Assembly: GCA_964372165.1 (NCBI GenBank)
Contig: CAYJPT010000058.1
Location: 1-13,373, forward strand
Origin: CAYJAD01 sp964372165
GTDB lineage: Bacteria; Desulfobacterota; Desulfovibrionia; Desulfovibrionales; Desulfovibrionaceae
Length of the DNA stretch: 13,373 nucleotides
Reading direction: 5' to 3'
Below are positions 1 through 7,388 of the stretch, piece by piece. Below the pieces are notes generated by a model. The model was not told the origin of the DNA. It did no database searches and worked only from the letters and a program-made list of their open reading frames with translations. Each line of letters begins with the position of its first letter. Positions within the stretch are counted from its first letter, which is position 1. The position numbers and the translations under genes were made by a program.

Positions 1-66
1 CAAACCACCTTTCGGGTGTTTGTGCCGCCTAAGGCAGGCAAGCTGCCTTTTAGTCCTGCACTGTAA
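1..66 (+). CDS. C-terminal end of a probable sensor histidine kinase (partial)
   Basis: Frame 1 is open from the first base to a TAA at 64-66 and encodes 21 residues beginning QTTFRVFVPP. A 'G-TTF-V-hydrophobic-P' string is the usual last beta strand of the HATPase_c domain of two-component sensor kinases, normally found a few residues before the stop. The codons here are richer in G and C than the flanking DNA, and coding sequence stops just before the strong terminator at 113-166, as expected for a gene end. The 5' part, including the ATP-binding N, G1 and G2 boxes, lies outside the window, so kinase type and partner regulator cannot be stated. The family call rests on a ten-residue motif and is moderate. 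Confidence 0.55.
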   Translation, partial: QTTFRVFVPPKAGKLPFSPAL

Positions 67-112
67 ATTTTTTGTTTTGAAAACTTTTTTACAATTTTAA
101 CAAAAGTACACT

Positions 113-166
113 AAAAAAGTAGTTGTGCAAGACTCTTAAAATAAGAGTCTTGCACAACTATTTTTT
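113..166 (+). terminator. Strong rho-independent terminator, probably bidirectional
   Basis: A perfect 19-bp inverted repeat (120-138 with 142-160) encloses a 3-base AAA loop. It is preceded by an A6 tract (113-118) and followed by a T6 tract (161-166), so it can work on either strand. It lies 54 bases after the stop of the left-edge gene and upstream of the ppk1 promoter, so it insulates the polyphosphate unit. Confidence 0.9.
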
Positions 167-317
167 AGTTCTATTTTTGCGTTTTTGCAATAAGTTTACA
201 TTTATTTGAAAGCTTACTCGTGCAAGGCAAAAGGTTCAAAAATCAATCACTCAACGGACAAAAATACGGCATTCTAATTTCAAATTTCTGTATAAGAGAT
301 TTTATTTGAACAATGTA

Positions 318-417
318 AATGTATGAGGTTGGGGAAGGTTTTTTGAGCAATTTGCTGCGACGGAGCGTATGGGCAGGTGCTGCAACGCGAAAAAAACTTT
401 ACCGAAACGCATACATT
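318..417. repeat. Imperfect ~27-bp inverted repeat around a GC-richer core
   Basis: The arms 318-344 and 391-417 are imperfect inverted copies: the outer 8 bp (AATGTATG / CATACATT) are perfect, then matches alternate with mismatches up to a T/A tract. The 46-base core is visibly richer in G and C than the surrounding intergenic DNA and holds a small palindrome AGCAA-T-TTGCT (346-356). The minus strand is open as a 36-codon frame (412 down to 302, starting MRFGKVFF) without a ribosome binding site, which I do not call as a gene. It could be a dispersed repeat or MITE-like element, a structured RNA, or a gene remnant. No target-site duplication is evident. Confidence 0.4.
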
Positions 418-445
418 AGCGCTTAACTTCTATCAAATAAATTTG

Positions 446-474
446 TTGTTATTTTTACATATGCTATTTATAAT
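446..474 (+). promoter_or_regulatory. Predicted sigma-70 type promoter of the ppk1 unit
   Basis: A perfect -10 hexamer TATAAT (469-474) lies 17 bases after TTGTTA (446-451), which matches four of six bases of the -35 consensus. Transcription would start near 481, giving a leader of about 124 bases before ppk1. No Pho-box-like direct repeat was seen near it. The remaining stretch to 604 is AT-rich, with no other signal I can name. Confidence 0.6.
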
Positions 475-604
475 AGTTTTAAATAATGATACTAATAATA
501 TCAACAACCATTTGAAATAAATTATTTTACACTCAACATACACTAATAAATCCTTCAAACAACATATATGTACTTTACAAAAAATACCAGCAGGAGTCAC
601 TCAT

Positions 605-2857
605 ATGTCAACCTCAGACAAAAACATCATAAATGAAGAAAAAAAAATGCCTGAGCCTAATACCACCGAGACCAAGGAAAAGCGCACTGCAAAAAATACT
701 ACTACCAATACTACACCTGAAGAAAATGTTATACAGTGTACAGCGCAACAAATAAAAGAATTTTCTTGTCCAAGTCTGTACTTAAATCGTGATATAAACT
801 GGATAGAGTTTAATGCAAAGGTTTTACAAGAAGCTTTTGAGCCGCGCGTACCACTGTTAGAACAACTTAAATTTCTTAGCATTTTTTACAATAATTTGGA
901 TGAATTTTTCATGGTTCGCGTGGCAAATGTTTTACGACAATATATAAATCACGTGCCTAATAATGCGCCAGATAAAATTCAACCTGCCAGACAATTAGCA
1001 GAAATCAGACGGCAAACTCTGCGTTTAGTCACATCAGCACAAGATCACTGGCGTAAAAAGTTAAAGCGTCAACTACATGATAAAGGTGTACGTATTGTAC
1101 GCTATGTTGACTTATCTCGTAAGCAACAAAAATTCCTTGATGATTATTTTTTAGATGAAATATATCCTGTACTTACTCCACAAGCTATTGACCCAAGCCA
1201 CCCATTACCTATTATTACAAATTTAAGCCGCAACTTCATTGTGCAATTACGAGACAGGCATGACATTACTCGCTATGCAAGGCTAAAAAGCCCTAATAAT
1301 GTATCTCGCTTTTTGTTTACACCACGCACTAAAGACGCAAAAGACTATGCGGCATTAGGTTTTTCTGCCAATACCAGAGATAACGACATAGTATTACTAG
1401 ACGATTTAATTACGCAGCATCTGCACACTTTATTCCCAGGGCATGAAATCATATCCACAGGATTTTTCCGCATCACTCGTAACACCGATATTGAAATTGA
1501 AGAAGATGAAGCAGATGATTTGCTTGAAGCGGTACGAGATTTGGTTGACCAACGTCGCTTTGGTGATGTGGTACGACTTGAAGTCTCTGACGAAACACCA
1601 AGTGAATTAAAAGAATTTTTAGTTGAACGTCTTGAACTACAGCCTTTCCAAGTATATAGGGTTAAAGGTCCTATGGCTTTTTCTGAAATGATGGATCTTT
1701 ATGGTCTTGATAGGCCGGGCTTAAAATACGAAGCTTTTATGCCCTTTGTACCACCCATCTTTAGAGATGATGGTGATGCACATATGTATGACCATATTGC
1801 AGCTAAGGATATTTTGCTTTTTCATCCTTATGATAGTTTTTTGCCGGTGCAAGAATTTATCCGCATTGCCAGTGTTGATCCTGGTGTTATTGCCATTAAG
1901 CAAACCCTTTATCGAGCTGGCAGTTCGTCACCTATAGTTGACGCTTTAATTAATGCTAGACGAATGGGCAAGCAAGTCACAGCGGTTGTTGAGCTTAAAG
2001 CCCGCTTTGATGAAGAGTTAAACATAAACTGGGCTGAAGAAATGGAAAAAGCCGGAGTACATGTAGTTTATGGCATGCCGGGTATGAAGATCCACGCCAA
2101 ACTGTGCTTGGTAATACGACGAGAAACCAATGGTGTGCGCCGCTATGCACACATAGGTACTGGAAACTATAATCCTTTTACAGCAAAAATTTACACGGAT
2201 CTAGCATTGTTTACCGCACATCCTGACATTTGCGCTGATGTCAGTGATATTTTTAATACTATGACAGGATATGCTGAAAAAGAAGATTATAGACATTTGC
2301 TTGTATCGCCGCATGGAATGCGCAAAGGGCTTTTACAGGCAATTGAAGCAGAAATTGCCAGCCATAAAGCACATGGTAATGGTCGTATAATTATAAAATG
2401 CAACCAACTGGCGGATAAAGATTGTATACAAGCATTATATACTGCCTCAATGGAAGGAGTTAGAATAAATGCACAAGTAAGAGGAGTGTGCTGCCTTAAA
2501 CCAGCCATGCCGGGTATAAGTGATAATATTTGCATTACCTCATTAGTTGGACGCTTCCTTGAGCATCCACGCATTTTCTATTTTCATAACAATGGTAATC
2601 CAAAAGTTTATATGGGTAGTGCTGACCTTATGCCACGTAACCTTGATAGGCGCATTGAAACCTTAGTGCCCATTTTAGATCCAGAAATACGAGAGCAAAT
2701 CTATCAAGATATTTTAGAACCACACTTTAGCGACACAGCAAAAACATATAAATTACATGAAGATGGAACCTACGCTCGCAAAAAAGCTCCACGTGGTAAA
2801 AAATTGTTTAATGCACAAGACTATATGTTGCAAATTCGCAAAATTAACATTGGATAG
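605..2857 (+). CDS. ppk1: Polyphosphate kinase PPK1
   Basis: PPK1 reversibly transfers the gamma-phosphate of ATP onto a growing inorganic polyphosphate chain, usually at the inner face of the membrane. The 750-residue protein shows the N-terminal signature LYLNRDINWIEFNAKVLQEA at 58-77. The catalytic phospholipase-D-like domains carry H497 in KIHAK (the expected autophosphorylated histidine), H516 in AHIGTGNYNP, and a C-terminal block with LEHPRI (H654) and GSADLMPRNLDRRIE (671-685). Length is somewhat above the roughly 690 residues usual for the family because of a charged, Thr/Asn/Glu/Lys-rich extension at residues 1-50. The ATG at 605 has AGGAG (592-596) eight bases upstream, which supports including the extension. 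The HD gene follows after 6 bases, so the two are probably co-transcribed and translationally coupled. Family assignment is very secure. Confidence 0.97.
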   Translation: MSTSDKNIINEEKKMPEPNTTETKEKRTAKNTTTNTTPEENVIQCTAQQIKEFSCPSLYLNRDINWIEFNAKVLQEAFEPRVPLLEQLKFLSIFYNNLDEFFMVRVANVLRQYINHVPNNAPDKIQPARQLAEIRRQTLRLVTSAQDHWRKKLKRQLHDKGVRIVRYVDLSRKQQKFLDDYFLDEIYPVLTPQAIDPSHPLPIITNLSRNFIVQLRDRHDITRYARLKSPNNVSRFLFTPRTKDAKDYAALGFSANTRDNDIVLLDDLITQHLHTLFPGHEIISTGFFRITRNTDIEIEEDEADDLLEAVRDLVDQRRFGDVVRLEVSDETPSELKEFLVERLELQPFQVYRVKGPMAFSEMMDLYGLDRPGLKYEAFMPFVPPIFRDDGDAHMYDHIAAKDILLFHPYDSFLPVQEFIRIASVDPGVIAIKQTLYRAGSSSPIVDALINARRMGKQVTAVVELKARFDEELNINWAEEMEKAGVHVVYGMPGMKIHAKLCLVIRRETNGVRRYAHIGTGNYNPFTAKIYTDLALFTAHPDICADVSDIFNTMTGYAEKEDYRHLLVSPHGMRKGLLQAIEAEIASHKAHGNGRIIIKCNQLADKDCIQALYTASMEGVRINAQVRGVCCLKPAMPGISDNICITSLVGRFLEHPRIFYFHNNGNPKVYMGSADLMPRNLDRRIETLVPILDPEIREQIYQDILEPHFSDTAKTYKLHEDGTYARKKAPRGKKLFNAQDYMLQIRKINIG

Positions 2858-2863
2858 CGATAT

Positions 2864-3421
2864 ATGTCTATTTCATCACCGATTATTGCAGAGTCTTTGC
2901 AACATGGACAATGCGTTGCTAAAGCTGCAATTGCTATATTTGAAGGATTAAAACCACTGCATAAATTAGGCGACAATTGGGCTGCAATTTTGCATAAGGG
3001 GGCACAATTACATGATATTGGCTGGCTATACGGAAAACAAGGCCATCACAAAGCCTCAGCCGCAATGATTCGTGCAGGACATGTTGAAAAGGTACCAAAA
3101 GATATACGTAATTTAGTAGCAATGGTTGCACGCTACCATAGACGAGCAGACCCATCGGAGCGACATTGGCGCTTTGCTGCTTTATCTACAAAGCAGCAAA
3201 AAGCAATGCTTTATTTGGCTGCGATTATACGCTTAGCTGACGCGCTTGACTTTAGCCATACTGGCTGTGTTCAAGATATTACCGCGCACATAAGGCATAA
3301 TACAGTGTATTTAGAGCTTGCTTGTTCCCACAATTGCCAAGCTGAAATAAATAGAATTCAGGCAAAAAAACAACTTTTTGTTCACGTTTTTGGCCATGAT
3401 GTATGTGCTGGTGCAATTTAA
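2864..3421 (+). CDS. Stand-alone HD-domain protein resembling the Ppx/GppA C-terminal domain
   Basis: This 185-residue protein has the metal-binding pattern of HD phosphohydrolases: His14, the HD pair H50-D51 in AQLHDIGW, H61/H62, H92 in ARYHRRADP and D126 in RLADALDF. The arrangement (HD, a 'H-x-A/S' turn, a 'YH' motif, then 'L-A-D/E-x-L-D') parallels residues 363-478 of the ppx product downstream, so it looks like a free copy of exopolyphosphatase domain III. Similar small HD proteins are annotated in the family as HD-domain or exopolyphosphatase-like. It starts 6 bases after ppk1 and ends 9 bases before ppx, without a strong ribosome binding site, which suggests translational coupling. A role in polyphosphate or (p)ppGpp turnover, or as a partner of PPX, is inference from context. 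Substrate is unknown. Confidence 0.8.
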   Translation: MSISSPIIAESLQHGQCVAKAAIAIFEGLKPLHKLGDNWAAILHKGAQLHDIGWLYGKQGHHKASAAMIRAGHVEKVPKDIRNLVAMVARYHRRADPSERHWRFAALSTKQQKAMLYLAAIIRLADALDFSHTGCVQDITAHIRHNTVYLELACSHNCQAEINRIQAKKQLFVHVFGHDVCAGAI

Positions 3422-3430
3422 GGTTTAACA

Positions 3431-5038
3431 ATGACAAATTTACTAGACGTTTTACATGAAGAAAAACTAGCAAATCCCCATACACAAAATGAGGGACAAG
3501 TCATTGCTATTATAGACCTTGGTAGCAATTCTGCACGTCTTTTGCTGGTACAAATACTTCCTAATGGAGCTTACTCTATAATTAACAGAGTTAAGCACAT
3601 GGTGCGCCTGGGTGAAAATTCTTTTCAGACTAGGCAGCTGCAAGAGCCGGCTATGCAACGAAGTTTATTGGTTTTACGCTCCTTTATGAGTATGTGCAGA
3701 ACTTATAATGTTACAGAAATATTACCAATGGCCACAGCCGCAGTGCGTGACGCAATTAATTCAAAAGATTTTCTCCAAAGAGTTCATGAAAAAACCGGCA
3801 TTAAATTAAAAGTCATCTCTGGTAAAGAAGAGGCTCGCCTCATATACCTTGGGGTGTACAGCAGTCTGCCCTTTAGCCATGCTTTACGTGTTATAATGGA
3901 TATTGGTGGGGGCAGTACTGAAATTGCAGTTGCTGGTATAGAGGGATATGAAAGTTTAGATTCTTTAAAGCTTGGTTGCGTGCGCTTAACTAATCGTTTT
4001 TTATGCAAACGTGAAAATGAAGTATCTGCTGAAATTTTTAATGAGATGTGCCTATATGTACGCACAAAGTCCGTGCATGTTCTTAAACGTGCTAAAAAAT
4101 TTGCACCAGAAGAACTTATTGCAAGCTCAGGTACAGCACTTGCGCTACACAATATTGCCTTTAGGCTGGCTTATGGGCATGCCCCAAATGATAAGAATAC
4201 CACACTAACGCTGGAAAACTTAAAAAAAGCCAGTATATATATATGTGGACTCACCGCACAAGAACGCTATGCTTTACCAGGCATAAGCATTAGGCGTGCT
4301 CAAGTTTTGGTAGCCGGAGCTGCCATTTTACAAACATTGATGGAAGAACTGAATTTCTCACAGCTCACCATAAGCACACGCAATTTGCAAGATGGCATCT
4401 TGATGGACTATTTAAGTAGAAAGCTACAAGAACCCATTAGCCATGCCAGATGTATACGTGAACAAAGTGTACTTCGACTTGCACAACACTGTAACTTTGA
4501 AGAACGCCATGCCAGACATATAGCAAATCTTACACTACAAATGCATGATTCAGCTGTGGATTGTGGACTTATGAGCCTTGATCATCAAGGTAGAGAGTTA
4601 TTGTATTATACTACATTATTACATGATATTGGAATTTTTATCTCTTATGCACGTCACGCCGCACATGGCGCATATATCATCCGCAATACAGAACTATTAG
4701 GCTTCACTAATGATGAAATACGCTTTATGGCAGACCTAACGCAATACCATAATATTAAGCCCACAAAGAAAAATGAACTATTTATGCAGGAATCCACAGC
4801 CAATAATAATCAACATCAACTTTTTTGTTTGTTCCTATCCTTAGCTGAAAACTTAGATCGCCTGCATTGCCAACATGTTCAAGAGGTAAATTTCATACGT
4901 GAAGGTGAACATCTTACACTGAAAATAAGTAGCCTTTCAACAAGCCCTATTGAGGTTGATACTGTGACTTCCATGACCAGCCTCATATCTAAGGCATTTC
5001 ATTTAGAGGCAAGAATTTGCTTTTCATCCTTCAAATAA
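3431..5038 (+). CDS. ppx: Exopolyphosphatase / guanosine pentaphosphatase (Ppx/GppA family)
   Basis: Ppx/GppA enzymes remove terminal phosphate from polyphosphate and, in some members, from pppGpp. The 535-residue protein carries the ASKHA (actin-like) phosphatase motifs: IDLGSNS at 28-34, MATAAVRDA at 100-108, ISGKEEARLIYLGV at 129-142 (E134 is in the position of the catalytic glutamate), DIGGGSTE at 157-164 and SSGTA at 232-236. A C-terminal HD-type domain retains LLHDIG (H398-D399), H412, H440 and ENLDR (473-477). Length is close to the usual 500-520. The first 22 residues precede the conserved core, so a later start cannot be excluded, but no better-placed start with a ribosome binding site is visible. 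It is last in the ppk1 unit, pairing synthesis and breakdown of polyphosphate. Sequence alone cannot separate Ppx from GppA activity. Confidence 0.93.
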   Translation: MTNLLDVLHEEKLANPHTQNEGQVIAIIDLGSNSARLLLVQILPNGAYSIINRVKHMVRLGENSFQTRQLQEPAMQRSLLVLRSFMSMCRTYNVTEILPMATAAVRDAINSKDFLQRVHEKTGIKLKVISGKEEARLIYLGVYSSLPFSHALRVIMDIGGGSTEIAVAGIEGYESLDSLKLGCVRLTNRFLCKRENEVSAEIFNEMCLYVRTKSVHVLKRAKKFAPEELIASSGTALALHNIAFRLAYGHAPNDKNTTLTLENLKKASIYICGLTAQERYALPGISIRRAQVLVAGAAILQTLMEELNFSQLTISTRNLQDGILMDYLSRKLQEPISHARCIREQSVLRLAQHCNFEERHARHIANLTLQMHDSAVDCGLMSLDHQGRELLYYTTLLHDIGIFISYARHAAHGAYIIRNTELLGFTNDEIRFMADLTQYHNIKPTKKNELFMQESTANNNQHQLFCLFLSLAENLDRLHCQHVQEVNFIREGEHLTLKISSLSTSPIEVDTVTSMTSLISKAFHLEARICFSSFK

Positions 5039-5051
5039 AGTGTCACAACTT

Positions 5052-6761
5052 TTACACAAATAGGCGCAAATAATTTGCGTACAACCTTGAAGATATACGC
5101 GAAAAATCATCAAATTCTGCTCCAAGTTCAAGCCCTGGTATAATAGCCCGCAGCACAGGAAATTCAAGGTCCTCTTGTGTTATTTCAACGTAAAGTGGCT
5201 TGTAACCATTACTAATCAAAATATCTTCTAGTAAAGCTAAGTCCTGTGTGGGTGATTTTAATGTATAATCAGGTAATTCTTCCAAAACACGCTCGGCAAT
5301 GCCAGCTAAAACAGGGCCTGATGCAGCTCCATGTGGATAAGCATAAGGAACTTCGGTTAAAGCGGAAAGAACAGCACGTGAACCGCTAAGCCCAGCGCCG
5401 GTGGCTCGTACAATATTACCACGTTTATCCATAACAAAGGCCTGATAGCAAGGTACACCAAACTCAGTAGTAATATCTAAAAATTGCACGTTGATACCAC
5501 GTGCTTTATAATCATCAAGCAAAGATTGTATGCGCTCATCATTAGAACGCAAAGTAAAACAATTACCACGTGAAAATGGAGTAACAGCTTCAGCATCTCG
5601 TTCTAAAATTTCTGTTAATGCCGCAACCTTTGCCTCAGCCAAAGTATTGCCGGTAGCTAAACCAGTTGAACCAGGATTCATAAAGATTGACGGTTCATCT
5701 AAATTGCAAAATAAAAACACAGCTTGAGCAGGCACCAGCACCGTTTGCCTACTAATTGCTTCTTCTGCCTCAATCCAATAAAGGGCAGCATCACTATATG
5801 GCACTTCCAATGGTAGGGTATTTGGATCAAGAGCCATAGTACCCTGCTCCATAAGCTCAGAATAGCGCGCATGAAATAAAGGTGTTGGGCGTGTTAAGCC
5901 TTTAACATGCCCATGCTCAATATCAACATATGCTGAAGCACGCTCTATCATTTCCATGGAATATGAGGCACGTGCATTTGCTAATGATAGTCCACGACCA
6001 TAAGTTGTACCCTGCCCCTCTACACTATAATCATGCTTGGCATGCCTTACTTGCATACGCACTTTCCAATTGCGAAGTAATGCAATGGGGGATAAAGATG
6101 CCTCATGACGCATTTCACCACCGTCTAAAATATCATTTTCAACCAATATAGTAAGAGCTTGCTGGGCTGTATACTGGGCTTCAGGACGTGACCAAGCACT
6201 ACCGCCTAAGGCACTATGTTTGGCATGCAGCGCTGCAATATCTACTTTTTCAATATCTTTTAAATCATGTGTATAAAGTGGTGATAAATCGTCATCTGCA
6301 AGTTCTTGCGGATGTGGCAATTTATTATGCCGAATAATATTATTTGCAAATACTTCACTCCAAGCTCTATTCAAATCCTTATGCTCCATATTGTACCAAG
6401 CAAGATGAGGTAAGGGAGTATATTCAAGGGCTATTTTTTGCACTTTTTCTGATAATAAATTTCTTAAATTTTGCAGACTTGGGTTTAATATCGAGCATTC
6501 TAAAAGCAAAGCTATCAACACCGCTTGTTCACAATCGGGATTTTCAACATCAAAAATTGGCTTAAATTTATTTACAATATCATCAAGTGACATATTCAAA
6601 AGCATGCGTAAAACATTATGATGTAAAAAGTCATCAAAATATGTATGCGCAAGCTGACTTAAACCCTGCTCAAGACTTAAAGCTTGCTCTGGCTCACAAG
6701 AAAAATATCCAGTCGTTGCTTCAGTACTACTATGCTTATATACATACTTTAAATGACTCAT
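5052..6761 (-). CDS. ycaO: YcaO-family ATP-dependent cyclodehydratase-like protein
   Basis: YcaO enzymes use ATP to activate amide oxygens in peptide backbones, giving azolines, thioamides or amidines. E. coli YcaO instead supports RimO-dependent beta-methylthiolation of ribosomal protein S12. In this 569-residue protein the YcaO domain occupies roughly 185-569. It contains a Gly-rich entry TTYGRGLSLANARASYSMEMIERA (251-274 region), the paired acidic motif AKVAALTEILERDA (377-390) and the C-terminal LRAIIPGLE (537-545), all matching the nucleotide/Mg-binding strings of the family. The first 180 residues form an extra domain that I do not recognise. The Pro-rich PxPxP tail of azoline-forming members and the C-terminal tetratricopeptide region of the E. 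coli protein are both absent. AGGAGG lies 5 bases before the ATG. No precursor peptide, E1-like/TfuA partner or dehydrogenase is encoded nearby; rpsI-rplM lie upstream. Substrate is unknown. Confidence 0.9.
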   Translation of the reverse strand: MSHLKYVYKHSSTEATTGYFSCEPEQALSLEQGLSQLAHTYFDDFLHHNVLRMLLNMSLDDIVNKFKPIFDVENPDCEQAVLIALLLECSILNPSLQNLRNLLSEKVQKIALEYTPLPHLAWYNMEHKDLNRAWSEVFANNIIRHNKLPHPQELADDDLSPLYTHDLKDIEKVDIAALHAKHSALGGSAWSRPEAQYTAQQALTILVENDILDGGEMRHEASLSPIALLRNWKVRMQVRHAKHDYSVEGQGTTYGRGLSLANARASYSMEMIERASAYVDIEHGHVKGLTRPTPLFHARYSELMEQGTMALDPNTLPLEVPYSDAALYWIEAEEAISRQTVLVPAQAVFLFCNLDEPSIFMNPGSTGLATGNTLAEAKVAALTEILERDAEAVTPFSRGNCFTLRSNDERIQSLLDDYKARGINVQFLDITTEFGVPCYQAFVMDKRGNIVRATGAGLSGSRAVLSALTEVPYAYPHGAASGPVLAGIAERVLEELPDYTLKSPTQDLALLEDILISNGYKPLYVEITQEDLEFPVLRAIIPGLELGAEFDDFSRISSRLYANYLRLFV

Positions 6762-6782
6762 TTATGCCTCCTAATATGAACT

Positions 6783-6834
6783 ATTATAAACTTTATACTT
6801 TAAGACTCCTGCATAATTCATTGTGTGGAGTCTT
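6783..6834 (-). promoter_or_regulatory. Possible ycaO promoter with an upstream dyad
   Basis: On the minus strand a perfect TATAAT (6783-6788) lies just before the AGGAGG site (6767-6772) of ycaO, which would give a leader of only about 15 bases. No -35 hexamer is found at 16-18 bases. Instead the expected -35 position is covered by one arm of a perfect 8-bp inverted repeat, AAGACTCC / GGAGTCTT (6802-6809 and 6827-6834, 17 bases apart). This suggests a regulator-binding dyad or, if transcription starts further up, a leader hairpin. Confidence 0.4.
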
Positions 6835-6876
6835 GAATGTAATGAAAAAACATAAGCAAGCTCGTTAATCAACAAT

Positions 6877-6917
6877 AAAAAAAAGACAGGTCTGTGCATA
6901 ATACATGACCTGCCTTT
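6877..6917 (-). terminator. Rho-independent terminator after rplM-rpsI
   Basis: An 11-bp stem with one G-U pair (6907-6917 with 6882-6892) and a 14-base loop is followed on the minus strand by a run of eight T (complement of 6877-6884). It lies 61 bases past the rpsI stop and separates the ribosomal protein operon from ycaO, so ycaO needs its own promoter. Confidence 0.88.
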
Positions 6918-6977
6918 ATAAAAAACTATCTTGAAGCTATAATCACTAGCTTAAAAAAAGTATTTTTAATACCGGGA

Positions 6978-7370
6978 TTAACGCTTAGAATATTGATACC
7001 TAGCACGTGCGGCACGTAGGCCATATTTTTTGCGTTCTTTTTTACGTGCATCACGAGTTAGAAAACCCGCACGCTTTAATTGGCTGCGCAATTCACCATC
7101 AACTGAAAGCAAAGCTCTGGAAATGCCGTGGCGCACAGCTTGAGCTTGCCCGGCAACTCCACCGCCCTTGACGTTTACTTTAACATCAATTTTTTCAAAT
7201 GTTTTTGTCAAAATAAGTGGTTGGCGAATAATCATTTGCAAAGTCTTACGAGGAAAATACTCCTCATAAGGGCGACCATTGATAACAATAGTGCCGCTAC
7301 CGGCATAAAGACGAGTACGTGCAGTTGCAGTTTTGCGGCGTCCAGTACCATAATCAAAATGTTGTGACAT
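6978..7370 (-). CDS. rpsI: 30S ribosomal protein S9 (uS9)
   Basis: The 130-residue protein shows the S9 pattern throughout: YGTGRRKTATARTRL (7-21), the NGRPYEEYFPR strand (31-41), KGGGVAGQAQAVRHGISRAL (68-87) and the basic tail ending in YSKR, whose terminal Lys-Arg reaches the tRNA at the P site of the small subunit. Length is exactly typical. GAGGA (7378-7382 as complement) lies seven bases before the ATG. It follows rplM with an 18-base gap, the standard rplM-rpsI order. The transcript ends at the terminator at 6877-6917. Confidence 0.98.
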   Translation of the reverse strand: MSQHFDYGTGRRKTATARTRLYAGSGTIVINGRPYEEYFPRKTLQMIIRQPLILTKTFEKIDVKVNVKGGGVAGQAQAVRHGISRALLSVDGELRSQLKRAGFLTRDARKKERKKYGLRAARARYQYSKR

Positions 7371-7388
7371 ATATTTATCCTCGCCTAA

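Noticed and set aside
1..52. Two small hairpins near the left end as part of a structured RNA or terminator
   Set aside because: The segment translates cleanly as the end of a histidine-kinase-like protein, so the pairings are probably incidental; the real terminator is at 113-166.
302..412. 36-codon minus-strand reading frame as a gene
   Set aside because: No ribosome binding site, and it coincides with an inverted repeat; kept as part of the repeat finding.
445..508. GTTGTT ... AACAAC inverted repeat around the ppk1 promoter
   Set aside because: Only 6 bp, of simple composition and 52 bases apart, expected by chance in such AT-rich DNA.
601..882. 93-residue minus-strand frame over the start of ppk1
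   Set aside because: Shadow of ppk1; no start signals and low-complexity composition derived from the Thr/Asn-rich tail.
5040..5057. GTGT/ACAC pairing between ppx and ycaO as a shared terminator
   Set aside because: Four pairs without a T tract on either strand is too weak.
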